Source: Chloroflexota bacterium (GTDB lineage Bacteria; Chloroflexota; UBA11872; VXOZ01). From it: 64,000 bases of DNA. Made by a program: the position numbers and the translations under genes. Shown here piece by piece: positions 54,603 through 63,813 of this stretch (the first letter of the stretch is position 1; each line of letters opens with the position of its first letter). The notes under the pieces are model-generated. The model was not told the origin of the DNA. It was given only the letters and a program-made list of their open reading frames with translations, and searched no databases. The DNA lies in assembly GCA_026710945.1 (NCBI GenBank), contig JAPOQA010000007.1, forward strand, positions 1 through 64,000. The letters are read 5' to 3'.

Positions 54603-55790
54603 TCAAGACAAGCTGCTGCCCTGCACAGACGCTGCCGTCTCTGCGCGCAAGGCGTGAATGGTGCTTTCCAAGACTTCTAAGGTATCGTCGATGTCCGCGC
54701 ACGTGGTGTCTTTGCCTATGCTGAAACGGAGCGCGCTGTTTGCCAAGTCGTCCGGTTTTCCCAATGCACGCAGCACGTGTGACGGTTCGACAGTACCGGA
54801 CGTGCACGCTGCGCCGTTTGAGACGTCTATCCCAGCCAGATCCATACGCAGGAGGAGAATCTCGTTTGATATGCCGGGAAACGAGATGTTCGCTATACCG
54901 GCAACCCGCCTGGTGGAGTGTCCATTCTTCTGTATCCACGGCATGTGAGCCTCGACCCCTTTCTCTAATCGATCTCGCAGCGCTTGGGCGTGGATAACGC
55001 GATCTGCGCGCTCGTCCTGGGCGAGTTGGAGCGCTTTCGCCATGCCCACAATTGCGGCGACGTTCTCAGTGCCGGGCCGTTGCTCGCGTTCTTGACCGCC
55101 GCCGGCCAGCAACGGCTGAAACGGCAGGCCGTGGCGCAATACAAGCAACCCAATACCCTTTGGCCCATAGCACTTGTGGGCGGTGAGTGAAAGCGCGTCA
55201 ACGCCCCAATCCGCAACACTCACGGGCAAATAGCCGAATGCCTGGATTGCGTCCGAATGCACAGGGATGTTCCGTGCCCGGCAAATTGACGCGATCTCCG
55301 CTAGGGGCTCGATGACGCCGATCTCGTTGTTCACTGCCATGACCGAGACGAGCGCCGTGTCGTCGCGCAGCGCGGCTTCCACTGCCAGCGGGTCTACCGT
55401 CCCATGCTCGTCAACCGGTACGTAGGTTACGCGGAAGCCTTCTACTTCTAGCTGTGCGCACGCGTGGAGCACGGCGTGATGCTCGATTTGGCTGGTGACG
55501 ACGTGGTTGCCCCGGCCGGCTGTCCGCTGTGCGCGGGCAATGCCCAGAACCGCGCTATTGTCGCTCTCTGTGCCGCCGCTTGTGAAGATTATCTCCGTAG
55601 GTTGACATGCGAGAGTGGCAGCAAGTTGCTCCCGGGCGTCCTCTATGGCCTGGCGGGCGCGCCGTCCGGTCGCGTGCAGACTGGAAGGATTGCCATACGA
55701 GTCGGTGAGATACGGTAGCATTGCTGCCACTACCCGTGGGTCAAGCGGAGTAGTGGCGGCGTAATCCAGATAAATCCGGCGCTGTGGCAT
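54603..55790 (-). CDS. cysteine desulfurase (housekeeping IscS/NifS type)
   Basis: About 395 aa from ATG 55790; a GTG nine bases earlier (VKA-MPQRR) is a possible start, and the further upstream frame is not supported. [14 protein letters not shown] opens it. Lys206 in LTAHKCYGPKG holds PLP, and Cys329 in VSNGAACTSGTVEPSHV carries persulfide. It supplies sulfur for Fe-S clusters, thio-tRNA and cofactors. It is distinct from the desulfurase at 42341-43534, which is tied to the Dnd-like operon. No iscU or thiouridylase gene is next to it within the window. Confidence 0.92.
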   Translation of the reverse strand: MPQRRIYLDYAATTPLDPRVVAAMLPYLTDSYGNPSSLHATGRRARQAIEDAREQLAATLACQPTEIIFTSGGTESDNSAVLGIARAQRTAGRGNHVVTSQIEHHAVLHACAQLEVEGFRVTYVPVDEHGTVDPLAVEAALRDDTALVSVMAVNNEIGVIEPLAEIASICRARNIPVHSDAIQAFGYLPVSVADWGVDALSLTAHKCYGPKGIGLLVLRHGLPFQPLLAGGGQEREQRPGTENVAAIVGMAKALQLAQDERADRVIHAQALRDRLEKGVEAHMPWIQKNGHSTRRVAGIANISFPGISNEILLLRMDLAGIDVSNGAACTSGTVEPSHVLRALGKPDDLANSALRFSIGKDTTCADIDDTLEVLESTIHALRAETAASVQGSSLS

Positions 55791-56067
55791 TGCTTTCACG
55801 TAGTCGGCGCTTGGACGTCCTAAGTTAAGAGCGGAGATCAGGCTGCGCGGTGAAGCGATAACTATGCTGAGGGGAAGGATACCTTGCGATGATGCGGGCA
55901 CACCTGCAGCGCAATCAGAGCGCTTCGGTGTAATATGCTCATACTATACCATGAAGTGCGGACCTGAAGTGTGCGTGAGCCGGGCACTCTTGTTACTCCA
56001 GAAGCACTGCGGAAGACGAGAGTCGCAGCCCCGTCCCTCTCAAACGTAGCGAGGTAAAGGAATTGCC

Positions 56068-56847
56068 ATGCGGAGATTCGTCATCGCCGGAAACTGGAAG
56101 ATGAACAAGACTCTCGGGGAAGCCGTCGCGTTGGCAAAAGACCTGAAGGATGGATGTGGCTTGCGGGATGAAGTGGACATAATTGTCTGTCCGCCGTTTG
56201 TGGCCCTTGCCGCCGTACGAGATGCCCTGCAGAACTCTTTGGTTGCAATTGGTGCGCAGAACATGCATTGGGAGGCCGCCGGGGCCTTTACGGGCGAGGT
56301 TTCCCCGCAGATGGTGCAGAATCTTTGTTCGCACGTCATCCTCGGCCATTCCGAGCGGCGCAGTCACTTTGGCGAGACTGACGCGATGGTGAACCGGAAG
56401 GTTATCGCGGCAATCGCCCACGGCTTGACCCCCATTGTTTGTGTTGGGGAGACTGATGCCGAGAACCAAGCAGGCATGACACAGGAAGTACTCGACCGCC
56501 AAACCACACGAGCGCTCTCAGGGTTGTCGTCACAGCAAGCCGCGTCAGTCATTCTGGCCTATGAGCCGATATGGGCCATTGGCACCGGCCGCGCCGCGGC
56601 GCCGGAGGAGGCCAATGCGACAATTGGTCTCGTGCGCGCTGTGGTTGGGCGTGAATTCGAAGCTTCCACCGCGGAGGACATTCGAATCCTCTATGGCGGC
56701 AGCATCAATCCTAGCGTATGGCCCGAAATCATTGCCCAGCCGGACGTGGATGGCGGCCTGGTTGGCGGCGCGAGCCTGAATGCCGAGGACTTCGTCGCAC
56801 TCTCCGCCCAGACGCGCGACGCATCAGTGGCACGTGCCGGGACGTAA
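56068..56847 (+). CDS. tpiA: triosephosphate isomerase
   Basis: The protein is 259 aa and interconverts dihydroxyacetone phosphate and glyceraldehyde 3-phosphate. GNWKMNK (8-14) carries the active-site Asn and Lys, ILGHSERR the electrophile His, and VILAYEPIWAIGTG the catalytic Glu, followed by the flexible loop and the ILYGGSINP phosphate site. GAGGTAAAGG lies before the ATG. Stands alone; other glycolysis genes are not in the window. Confidence 0.97.
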   Translation: MRRFVIAGNWKMNKTLGEAVALAKDLKDGCGLRDEVDIIVCPPFVALAAVRDALQNSLVAIGAQNMHWEAAGAFTGEVSPQMVQNLCSHVILGHSERRSHFGETDAMVNRKVIAAIAHGLTPIVCVGETDAENQAGMTQEVLDRQTTRALSGLSSQQAASVILAYEPIWAIGTGRAAAPEEANATIGLVRAVVGREFEASTAEDIRILYGGSINPSVWPEIIAQPDVDGGLVGGASLNAEDFVALSAQTRDASVARAGT

Positions 56848-56984
56848 ATTGGGGTCGGGATGACCGAAGGCAGCAGGCGCGGCGTCAGTTTCCTGCTATG
56901 GCATGCGAAGTCCGTTTTCTTAGCTAAAGTCTTGCCGCATGGTAATTCGTCCACGACTCTTGATTGGCTCTATGCCTGTTAGCC

Positions 56985-59141
56985 TCACTGGACATGCAGG
57001 GCTGCCAGTTGTGAACGTCCTAGCGTCGTGATAATCAGGTTGTCCCTCGTACGTACGGGCCCACCGCTCCACACTTCCTCTACGGAGAGCCTTGACACGC
57101 TCCCGGACGTGGCAGACGGCATCTCTATCAGGATGTCCTGCTCGTCGTCAGCCCCATTGAGCACGAGCAGCAGGATTGCCCCGGAAGCGCTTTGCCAGTA
57201 ACCGAAGTACGTACTGGTCGGCTGGACGATAAGCTGCTGTTGGCGTTCCCAATACGGGTGCCATGCTGCATCGCCAAAGCCAAGGCTTGACCGCAGTTGC
57301 TCCAAGCGAGCAAGGTTTTCAAAGGAAGCGGTAGGTGTGAGTTCCTCCGGCCAAAGCGACGTATTGTGCACTGCAGCCAGGCCGAATAACTCCTGGTCGG
57401 TCGTCAATTCTTCGCGCGTGTAGCTCTCAACAGTGCCTCGGAAGCGCGTATCGGACGCAGGAACTTGGAAAAGCGTTGGTACCCTATGGGTCACGTCGCC
57501 GTAGAGAAAGGGAATTTCTTCGGGTTGCCAGCGTTCGGCCAGCGCCTCGCCGCTGACGCGACGAAAGGCAATAGCTCGGTAAAGGTGGGTTCCCGTCACG
57601 ATCAGGTCGGCAAAGCCGTGAATCATGTTCCAGGGCATAGACGTCTGCGCAATCACGATGCCATCTTCATCTCTCTCTCGCAGGCCGCCGTGGAAGAGCG
57701 CGTAGAGGCGTCGCAAGAGGTCGCGCCGGCCATAAGTGTCTAAGGCGGCTCCGGCCCCTGGCCGGCGTTCGTTCTGAAGCAGCAGTCGCGCCGTCGGTTC
57801 TCCGATACGCACGTTCACACCGTCAATCGGAAACTTCTCGGCAAATGCGCGCAAGGCCTGTTCGAAGAACGCAGCCGTAGCCTCTGTGTGGAACAGTGCC
57901 GGAACCTGATCGCTTGGCGCTTGCGTCACAACGATTACAGTCGGATTAAGTGGCAGCGGCATATCTGCTATTACTTCTGCCGCTCCGGGGGCTTTGATTG
58001 AAAGAGAATCAGCCGAAATCGTGGGGATCACCTTGAGTCCGGCGTCGTGGGCCAGGTCCACCAGGTCGCGAAACCTGCGCTCATTCTCTGCGCTAGCGAA
58101 GTGCGGGAATCCCGGAACGTCCGACCAGCCCTCGTCCAGAATGATAGCCTGTGCGCCTTGGTCCCGCAGCGACTCGAGAGTCTTGCGCGTATCGCCAGTT
58201 GTACGCATGGGATACTGCGCTATTATGCGGTTATCTTCCGGCCACCATTCCACGCGTACCGGCTTCACGGCGCTCTTTGGGCTTTCCGGCGGTCTTACCG
58301 GGGTCGGCTGCAGGCCGAAATCGAGATGCACCGTGTTCGGCATGTCCAGCGGGTCGGTGGTGAGTTCCACGAGGAGGCGCATGGCCCCTTCTACCGGCCG
58401 TAACTGCAGTTGGGGAAACGTCTGCTGTTGGATTTCTCCAATGGCGATCAGGTCGGTAGACCAGACAATGCCTCGCTCAGGATTGCCTACCCAAAAGAAC
58501 GGGGTAATATCTCCCGACCAGCCGTTATCAGGAACGCGGCCGCCGCCCCACACATCCTGCGGTTCTCCCAGGAATTCCGTCCAGGTATAGGAGGTAGAGT
58601 CGACTCCCAGCAGGTGATGGGCGTAGTGAGTTGTCTCGGTGCGGAGAATAGGTACGTCGAGCAGGATGGAGTCTATGGTGACAATCCCTTGGGGTATCAG
58701 GCTGACGCGAACCCGATACAGACCGTCGTAGCTGATTGTAACCCGCGCCTGGGCTATGAGATCACTGGCGTTGCCACGCGCCAGCAGTTCAACCTGCGCC
58801 GCGTCGACAGAGATGGTGCGTGCCCGCTGCCAGACAAGCAGCTCGTCTTGCACGCGGATATCCAACTTCATCGCATCGAAGAGCAGCTCGGCGCCGTTCA
58901 CTTCGAGACTGGTCGGGAGCGGACCGGCGTCAAACCGGTAGCGATGGCCGGCAACCTCGACCGCCGTGCCCCGCACGACGATGGGTTTCCAAGGGGGTGG
59001 CAGCGGTGCGGCGGCCAAGCCCTGATGGACAGAATCGAGTGGGTCGCGTCCACGGGGCGGCCCGCCGCACGCGGCCAAGCCGAGGGCGACGCCGCTAGCG
59101 AGTATCGCGCGTCGCCCAAGAATAGGAGAAGGTCTTCTCAT
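56985..59141 (-). CDS. lipoprotein with glycosidase-like TIM barrel
   Basis: The protein is 718 aa. The N terminus has RR, a hydrophobic stretch and a lipobox (ASGVALGLAACGG), so it is likely an exported lipoprotein. Residues about 45-300 are beta-rich. A barrel begins near VRVEWWPEDN with GAQAIILDEGWSDVPGF and LVDLAHDAGLKVIPTISADS, in the style of family 31/36/97-type glycosidases. A C-terminal beta domain closes the protein (GAILLLVLNGADDEQDILIEMP). The catalytic acid pair cannot be placed by eye. It may act on galactoside-like or other polymers. It is flanked by an unrelated tpiA and by empty DNA, so context gives no substrate. Confidence 0.65.
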   Translation of the reverse strand: MRRPSPILGRRAILASGVALGLAACGGPPRGRDPLDSVHQGLAAAPLPPPWKPIVVRGTAVEVAGHRYRFDAGPLPTSLEVNGAELLFDAMKLDIRVQDELLVWQRARTISVDAAQVELLARGNASDLIAQARVTISYDGLYRVRVSLIPQGIVTIDSILLDVPILRTETTHYAHHLLGVDSTSYTWTEFLGEPQDVWGGGRVPDNGWSGDITPFFWVGNPERGIVWSTDLIAIGEIQQQTFPQLQLRPVEGAMRLLVELTTDPLDMPNTVHLDFGLQPTPVRPPESPKSAVKPVRVEWWPEDNRIIAQYPMRTTGDTRKTLESLRDQGAQAIILDEGWSDVPGFPHFASAENERRFRDLVDLAHDAGLKVIPTISADSLSIKAPGAAEVIADMPLPLNPTVIVVTQAPSDQVPALFHTEATAAFFEQALRAFAEKFPIDGVNVRIGEPTARLLLQNERRPGAGAALDTYGRRDLLRRLYALFHGGLRERDEDGIVIAQTSMPWNMIHGFADLIVTGTHLYRAIAFRRVSGEALAERWQPEEIPFLYGDVTHRVPTLFQVPASDTRFRGTVESYTREELTTDQELFGLAAVHNTSLWPEELTPTASFENLARLEQLRSSLGFGDAAWHPYWERQQQLIVQPTSTYFGYWQSASGAILLLVLNGADDEQDILIEMPSATSGSVSRLSVEEVWSGGPVRTRDNLIITTLGRSQLAALHVQ

Positions 59142-59436
59142 TGCGCGCCTCCCTTCTAGCTGAATCCTCGATGATTCAGACTGTACCCAGGGCAGACCTA
59201 AGCAGCCTTAGCACTGCGGTCCACCAGCCAACTGTGAATTTGCACAGATCGCACGGCACCCCGGCCTTGGCTAGCTGTCAATCCCTAAAATGCTGGGACA
59301 CATTGGGTCTAGCGATTGCTTGCCGGTGGGAACTACAGACTGTGCTGAGTCTCGCTCCTGCATCCTCATGTGTTCGTTTTGGCTAGCGTCCAGTCCCCCT
59401 GGCAGAGGCTGGTGAGGACTGCGGCAGAAATCAATG

Positions 59437-59859
59437 CTACTCTGTGGAGAGTTCGTAATTCAACTGCCAATGGATGCCGAACCTGTCGGTGCATGACCCA
59501 AAGTAAGCGCCCCAAAACATTTCTGCCAGCGGCATGTTTACGTTCCCGCCCTCGGAGAGTTTGGCAAATATCTCGTCAGCTTCTTCTCTGCTTGCGGGCG
59601 TATAAGAGAGTGAGAAATTGTTGCCCGGAGTGAGCGCCTGGGAATAGTTCGAAGGAGTGTCACTGCCCATTAGGATACTATCGCCGAGCGACACCGTGGC
59701 ATGCATGATCCTGTCCCCATCAGACTCGGGTACTCCCATGTCACCCGGACCGTCGGCGAAAGTCTGAACGATCAGATACTCGCCACCAAACACTGATAGG
59801 TAGAAGTCGAAGGCTTCGCGGCATTTGTCTTCGAATGTCAGATACACATTTAGTGGCAT
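59437..59859 (-). CDS. VOC-family (PhnB/glyoxalase-like) protein
   Basis: The protein is 140 aa from ATG 59859, preceded by GGAGG; the frame upstream of this is not coding. Begins MPLNVYLTFEDKCREAFDFY, then HATVSLGDSILMGSD and WGAYFGSCTDRFGIHWQLNYE, the usual PhnB-type VOC segments. This subfamily often lacks complete metal ligands and has no settled function; some members bind antibiotics or act on small molecules. It is divergent from the methyltransferase at 60142. Confidence 0.88.
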   Translation of the reverse strand: MPLNVYLTFEDKCREAFDFYLSVFGGEYLIVQTFADGPGDMGVPESDGDRIMHATVSLGDSILMGSDTPSNYSQALTPGNNFSLSYTPASREEADEIFAKLSEGGNVNMPLAEMFWGAYFGSCTDRFGIHWQLNYELSTE

Positions 59860-60141
59860 GAAGTCCTCCAATCCACTGATTCTGCGACTGCAAAGCGTCC
59901 GCCTGTATGGGCTGCGAACGGCTGGGTGGGGGCAACGCTGCGTTTCACAGGTTGGCCAATCGTGCATTCTGCCCCTAAGATTCAGTCTACCGCAAATGTG
60001 GCTGCCGTGGTTGGGAGCGACCCCTGAAGCTGCCGCCAACGCGCATGGACACCATGCAATCCGTCGCTTAGAATGGGAGCACCCGTGGCCAATCGCAGTG
60101 CAGAGTTTGCGCATTTGGATGTTAGCAACAAAGGAGTATGC

Positions 60142-60966
60142 ATGATGTCCGATCAGACCCCGGCGGAATCCTCCTACACGATGGGTTATGGCGAGGAGTT
60201 CCTCCAGCTTCTCGACGAACGCAGCGCACAGACACATGCTGCGCGGCTGCTTCCCCACCTCAAGCCGGGCCAGCGGCTACTAGATTTTGGTTGTGGTCCG
60301 GGGACGATTTCAGTTGGTCTTGCCAAAGCGGTCGAGCCCGGTGAGTTTCACGGCATCGACATGGAAGAGTCTCAGATTGCCATCGCTCGCTCTGCCGCCA
60401 AAGCCGGCGGTCACGCCAACGCGACCTTCCACGTAGGGGACGCGACGAAGCTGCCCTTTGCAGACGACTACTTTGACGTTGCTTTTTGCCACACCGTCCT
60501 CACCCACGTGCCGGATACCGCAGCGGCGTTGAACGAGGCAAGACGCGTATTGAAGCCGGGCGGTCTCATCTTCAGTCGCGAAATCATCGTCTCGTCCTCC
60601 TTTATCGAACCGGGAGAGGACAAGATGCGGTTTGCCTGGAACACATTTGCCATGCTGCTGGCGGGCAATGGCGGCCATCCGGAGATGGGAAAGGAGTTAA
60701 GGGCGCACTTTCTCGCGGCAGGCTTTGTTGATGTGCGCGGGGCTGCTTCTTTTGATTCTTTTGGCACAGCGCAAGAAGTGGGATTCTTCTGTCAGTTTGT
60801 GCTGGACTGGTTCATCGCCCCCGAAATCGTGGAGGTGGCAACCAAGCACGGTCTGGCTACGCGCGAGCAGTTCGACGAGTGGCGCAAGGATCTTGACGAG
60901 TGGAAAGACCTTCCCGGCGGCTTGGCAGCCCTCGCGTTTGGCGAATGCATGGCAACGAGCCCCTAG
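60142..60966 (+). CDS. class I SAM-dependent methyltransferase
   Basis: About 274 aa from ATG 60142 (AAGGAG 5 nt before; the next ATG at 60145 is also well spaced). RLLDFGCGPGTISVGLA (45-61) is motif I, FHGIDMEESQIAIAR the acidic loop, and DVAFCHTVLTHVPD motif IV, then ARRVLKPGGLIFSREI. Ubiquinone/menaquinone-biosynthesis-like family (UbiE/Coq5 type), with an unidentified acceptor. The long C-terminal part (about 170-274) includes a GFFCQFVLDWF segment that may bind a hydrophobic substrate. Confidence 0.85.
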   Translation: MMSDQTPAESSYTMGYGEEFLQLLDERSAQTHAARLLPHLKPGQRLLDFGCGPGTISVGLAKAVEPGEFHGIDMEESQIAIARSAAKAGGHANATFHVGDATKLPFADDYFDVAFCHTVLTHVPDTAAALNEARRVLKPGGLIFSREIIVSSSFIEPGEDKMRFAWNTFAMLLAGNGGHPEMGKELRAHFLAAGFVDVRGAASFDSFGTAQEVGFFCQFVLDWFIAPEIVEVATKHGLATREQFDEWRKDLDEWKDLPGGLAALAFGECMATSP

Positions 60967-61097
60967 GCGCGTTTGAGTGGGCTAGACTTCATCTCAGCCA
61001 CACCGAGCGCAATTGCCTATGCCACATGCTCATGATTGCCCAATCAGAAGCAGAATACTCCTTGGCACGTGAGGGAGTTTAGCAGGCAGCCACGCGG

Positions 61098-61688
61098 CTA
61101 TTTGTCGAAGAAGTCCAGATCAATCGAGATCGCGCTGGCGAGCATGAGCAGCGAGAAGTCCTGGTCTGCGCGGCCGGTGTCCACTTCCACTTTGAACGTG
61201 TCGGCGTCGGTGAAGGCCTCCCGGCCGAGGCCGCTCCACTGCTTCGTTACGCGGCCGATTTCCTGCCCTTGTTGGTAGACCATGAAGGTGAAGGGCCGGA
61301 AGATTGGTCCGCGCATTTCCGCGACTACGCTGCCTGTTGCGTCCATCAGATCGAATTTGCGCGTGAGGAGTGAGAAGCGCCGCTGCATTGAGCCAATGCG
61401 CCGGCCCGCGCCGTCGCTGACGTGCAGGTGGGAGAGGAACCAGAAGAAGCTCCGGCTGGCGTTGATGACTTCCGTGTTGTTCCGGTCCACCACGTGGATT
61501 GTCAGAGGTCGATGGGAGCTGAGGACGTTGCGCCCCAGCAGGCCCGACTCCTCGAAGGCATAGAGAAGCTGCACTCCACCGGGCGTTCTCACGCTGTAGC
61601 GGTTCTGGGTCTCCAGGCCCGTAAAGACTTCCAGGTGCTCGATTTCCTGGCGGACGTAGAGTTCCGGGTGCTGGGAGAGATCAGTCAT
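61098..61688 (-). CDS. phospholipid scramblase-like protein
   Basis: About 196 aa from ATG 61688 (GGAGG upstream). YVRQEIEHLEVFTGLETQNRYSVRTPGG and LLYAFEESG begin a LURP-one/scramblase beta-barrel, then FSLLTRKFDLMDATGSVVAEMRGPIF and EIGRVTKQWSG, ending in the buried C-terminal helix FSLLMLASAISIDLDFF. Bacterial members of this fold are of unknown role and lack most of the calcium-site and palmitoylation features of animal scramblases. Stands alone between a methyltransferase (convergent) and a repeat element. Confidence 0.8.
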   Translation of the reverse strand: MTDLSQHPELYVRQEIEHLEVFTGLETQNRYSVRTPGGVQLLYAFEESGLLGRNVLSSHRPLTIHVVDRNNTEVINASRSFFWFLSHLHVSDGAGRRIGSMQRRFSLLTRKFDLMDATGSVVAEMRGPIFRPFTFMVYQQGQEIGRVTKQWSGLGREAFTDADTFKVEVDTGRADQDFSLLMLASAISIDLDFFDK

Positions 61689-61724
61689 GTGGCCTCCAAT
61701 GCCCCGGCATACGGGGCTGCTCAA

Positions 61725-61989
61725 CGGCGAGCTTCACTACTTGGCTTTCAGGTGGGACGAAGCAACCAAAGATAGACGCTTCTCTTTGTGGCGGCACGGT
61801 CAGCGTGTTCGATATGGTCGCTCGGAGGCGTGTGACCGAGGAGGGTTAGTTGAAGCAATCTAGCTTGATTATACTTGCTCAGGCCCAGGCTCGTCTCTTC
61901 CGCATGTAGGAAAGAGGTCGATCCGCCGACATCTTGGGCTGTGCAAAGTCCTGCGGACTGGCACACACTTCATATCTGCTTGCAGTGCA
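61725..61989. other. intergenic stretch, nothing seen
   Basis: It lies between the scramblase-like gene start and repeat copy B. No gene, promoter pair or hairpin stands out. Confidence 0.4.
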
Positions 61990-62226
61990 ACTAGAACTCA
62001 TCGCATAAACACATCGCTCTGTGTGAACCTGCCCTTCGACAGGCTCAGGGCGAACGAAAAAGATAAAAACCCGTTCGTGCTGAGGGCTGCGCGAAGCCTG
62101 CTGCGCGAAGCCTGCTGCGCGAAGCCCTTGCCTGTCCTGAGTACTTCGACAAGCTCAGTACAGGCTTTGCCGAAGGGTCGAAGCACGAGTTGGCGTATCG
62201 AGCCGATTTATGAGATAGCTTCTAGT
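61990..62226. repeat. MITE-like repeat element, copy B
   Basis: About 237 bp, similar to the segment at 36279-36537. ACTAGAA (61990-61996) faces TTCTAGT (62220-62226) as a perfect 7-bp inverted end, and the similarity extends inward (CTCATCGCATAAA against CTATCTCATAAA). Inside are CCTGCCCTTCGACAGGCTCAGG units and three tandem GCGCGAAGCC(T)GCT units near 62092-62130, then CCTGAGTACTTCGACAAGCTCAG. No coding region. Probably a non-autonomous repeat family. Confidence 0.55.
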
Positions 62227-62304
62227 GACGACAAAAGGCTTAGAGTTCCAAACGCCTTGCAAACCCACGCCAGAAGAACGTCCCAAGGAACTTACAGAGA
62301 TTGG

Positions 62305-63462
62305 CTAACGCGCGACGAACGTCTGACTGTTTTCCCCGTTTACACTCACGGTGTATTCCACACCTTGCTCAAAGTCGGAACCGAGAGGGACGACGGTCTC
62401 GATAATGGGATAGTCCATTGTGCAGGCGACATCTCTATCCACGACGTAGTGATGGGTGATGCGGACGTCAATCGCGTTGGAGTTGTCCCGCCGGATTTCG
62501 AACCCGTTGAAGTGCGAGCAACTGCCGCTGGGCATGCCGGAAACGACGCGCAGTTGGTACTCTGTCGGCGTGCGCTCTAGCACTTCGATCTCTGTGTGCT
62601 CAATTGGCGATTCTCGAATTTCCGAGGCGGGGAAGCCTACCCTCGGCAGAGAAAACGTCGTCGTTATTCGATCGTTGACTATGACGCGATAGGTTTGTTC
62701 CGGTTCGAGAGCGGCATCAACCGGTAACACCGTGTCGAGTTCCACCACCTGCTCGTGGCACGAAATGGCCCACGAGGTTGGTGGCGGCTGCATTAACGTA
62801 ACCCGGGCAATGATGTCGGTGCCCGCAACGCTCAGTCCCTCATTGCCGGGACGGGCGCAGCCCTCGATGGTTGACTGGTAATAGGCTATCCGCAGGAAGT
62901 GATCGGCTTCGTTTGGAATCAGGTTGGCCCATAGCACCGGCGCCGGCGCCTCCACCCACGTGCGCCAGTCCTGCCCTTCCTCTATCTGATCGGGCGGCGG
63001 CTCCACCAATACCAGGAGCATGTCGACCCTAGTGGGATTGCCGCGGGTGATGACGTCATAGGCGGTATCGTTGATGAAGGCGAGCCGGCCGTCGGATTCG
63101 ATGATTTTGGCTTGTATCGCATACGTGTTGCGGGAGTTGATATCGTCGCGGTTGTACTCCACGTTGAACGCGATCGGCACCTGACCGGGGCTTTCAATCG
63201 TCTGCCGCGCGATGAGCGGCGCCGCGGCGTCCTGCAAAGACACGTCTCGCAGCTCCACCACCAGCCTCGCCCCCGGCGTGAGCGCAATCCGCTCCCGATA
63301 CGTCACCGTCCCACTCACCACCGCATTCGGCTCTCGGCCGGAGGGAATCTCCAATGTCCCATCCATCGACCCCGGCGCGGTCTGACAGCCAACGGCTACG
63401 AGTAAGAAGACCAGAATTCCAACGGTCAGAAGTAGAGTCCGACTAGTGTAAAGCTTCACCAA
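62305..63462 (-). CDS. YbaY-type lipoprotein with duplicated C-terminal domain
   Basis: The protein is 385 aa. Signal peptide with lipobox LLVAVGC (Cys26), then a YbaY/type III secretion lipoprotein-like beta domain (about 45-150): VVSGTVTYRERIALTPGARLVVELRDVS and IAFNVEYNRDDINSRNTYAIQAKI. The C-terminal 200 residues hold two related units, each with a Cys pair and ending in EQTYRVIVNDR or EQGVEYTVSVNGE. YbaY domains are membrane-surface proteins of unclear role, often next to protease-inhibitor-like modules. Anchored on the outer face of the cytoplasmic membrane by prediction. Confidence 0.8.
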   Translation of the reverse strand: MVKLYTSRTLLLTVGILVFLLVAVGCQTAPGSMDGTLEIPSGREPNAVVSGTVTYRERIALTPGARLVVELRDVSLQDAAAPLIARQTIESPGQVPIAFNVEYNRDDINSRNTYAIQAKIIESDGRLAFINDTAYDVITRGNPTRVDMLLVLVEPPPDQIEEGQDWRTWVEAPAPVLWANLIPNEADHFLRIAYYQSTIEGCARPGNEGLSVAGTDIIARVTLMQPPPTSWAISCHEQVVELDTVLPVDAALEPEQTYRVIVNDRITTTFSLPRVGFPASEIRESPIEHTEIEVLERTPTEYQLRVVSGMPSGSCSHFNGFEIRRDNSNAIDVRITHHYVVDRDVACTMDYPIIETVVPLGSDFEQGVEYTVSVNGENSQTFVAR

Positions 63463-63537
63463 TAACCCCCAAACTCACAATAGTGTTGAGACCAGATTCG
63501 TGTCGCTCCTATGCGCCGTAATCGATGCGGTGATGGG

Positions 63538-63813
63538 CTAGCGTTTCTCGGTCAGCCGACCGGAGAGGTATTTATGAATCACACTGGAGAGCAGGGTCTG
63601 ATAGGGTATGCCCTCTTCCCGGGCGCGGGAGTGAGCGAGGTTGAAGTCGCGCTCGGTTACACGCAGGTTCACGCGCTTAGTCTTGTTGAACGTATTTCGC
63701 GCCGCCTGACGGGCGGTCTCGACCTCGCGCTCAGCGTCAGGCGTGGAATGCAACTCGCCCCGTTCAAAGCGAGCGAGAATGTCACGCTCTTCCGCGTTTG
63801 TCTCGTCGTTCAC
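63538..63813 (-). CDS. CopG-type antitoxin
   Basis: The protein is 91 aa. A variable charged N-terminal half is followed by a ribbon-helix-helix region: KRVNLRVTERDFNLAHSRAREEGIPYQTLLSSVIHKYLSG. The (E)EGIPYQTL..S..HKY signature is typical of antitoxins paired with small RelE/BrnT-like toxins. Its GTG start overlaps the toxin stop by 4 nt, which is the toxin-first order common for this pair. It would bind the toxin and repress the operon. Confidence 0.85.
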   Translation of the reverse strand: MNDETNAEERDILARFERGELHSTPDAEREVETARQAARNTFNKTKRVNLRVTERDFNLAHSRAREEGIPYQTLLSSVIHKYLSGRLTEKR

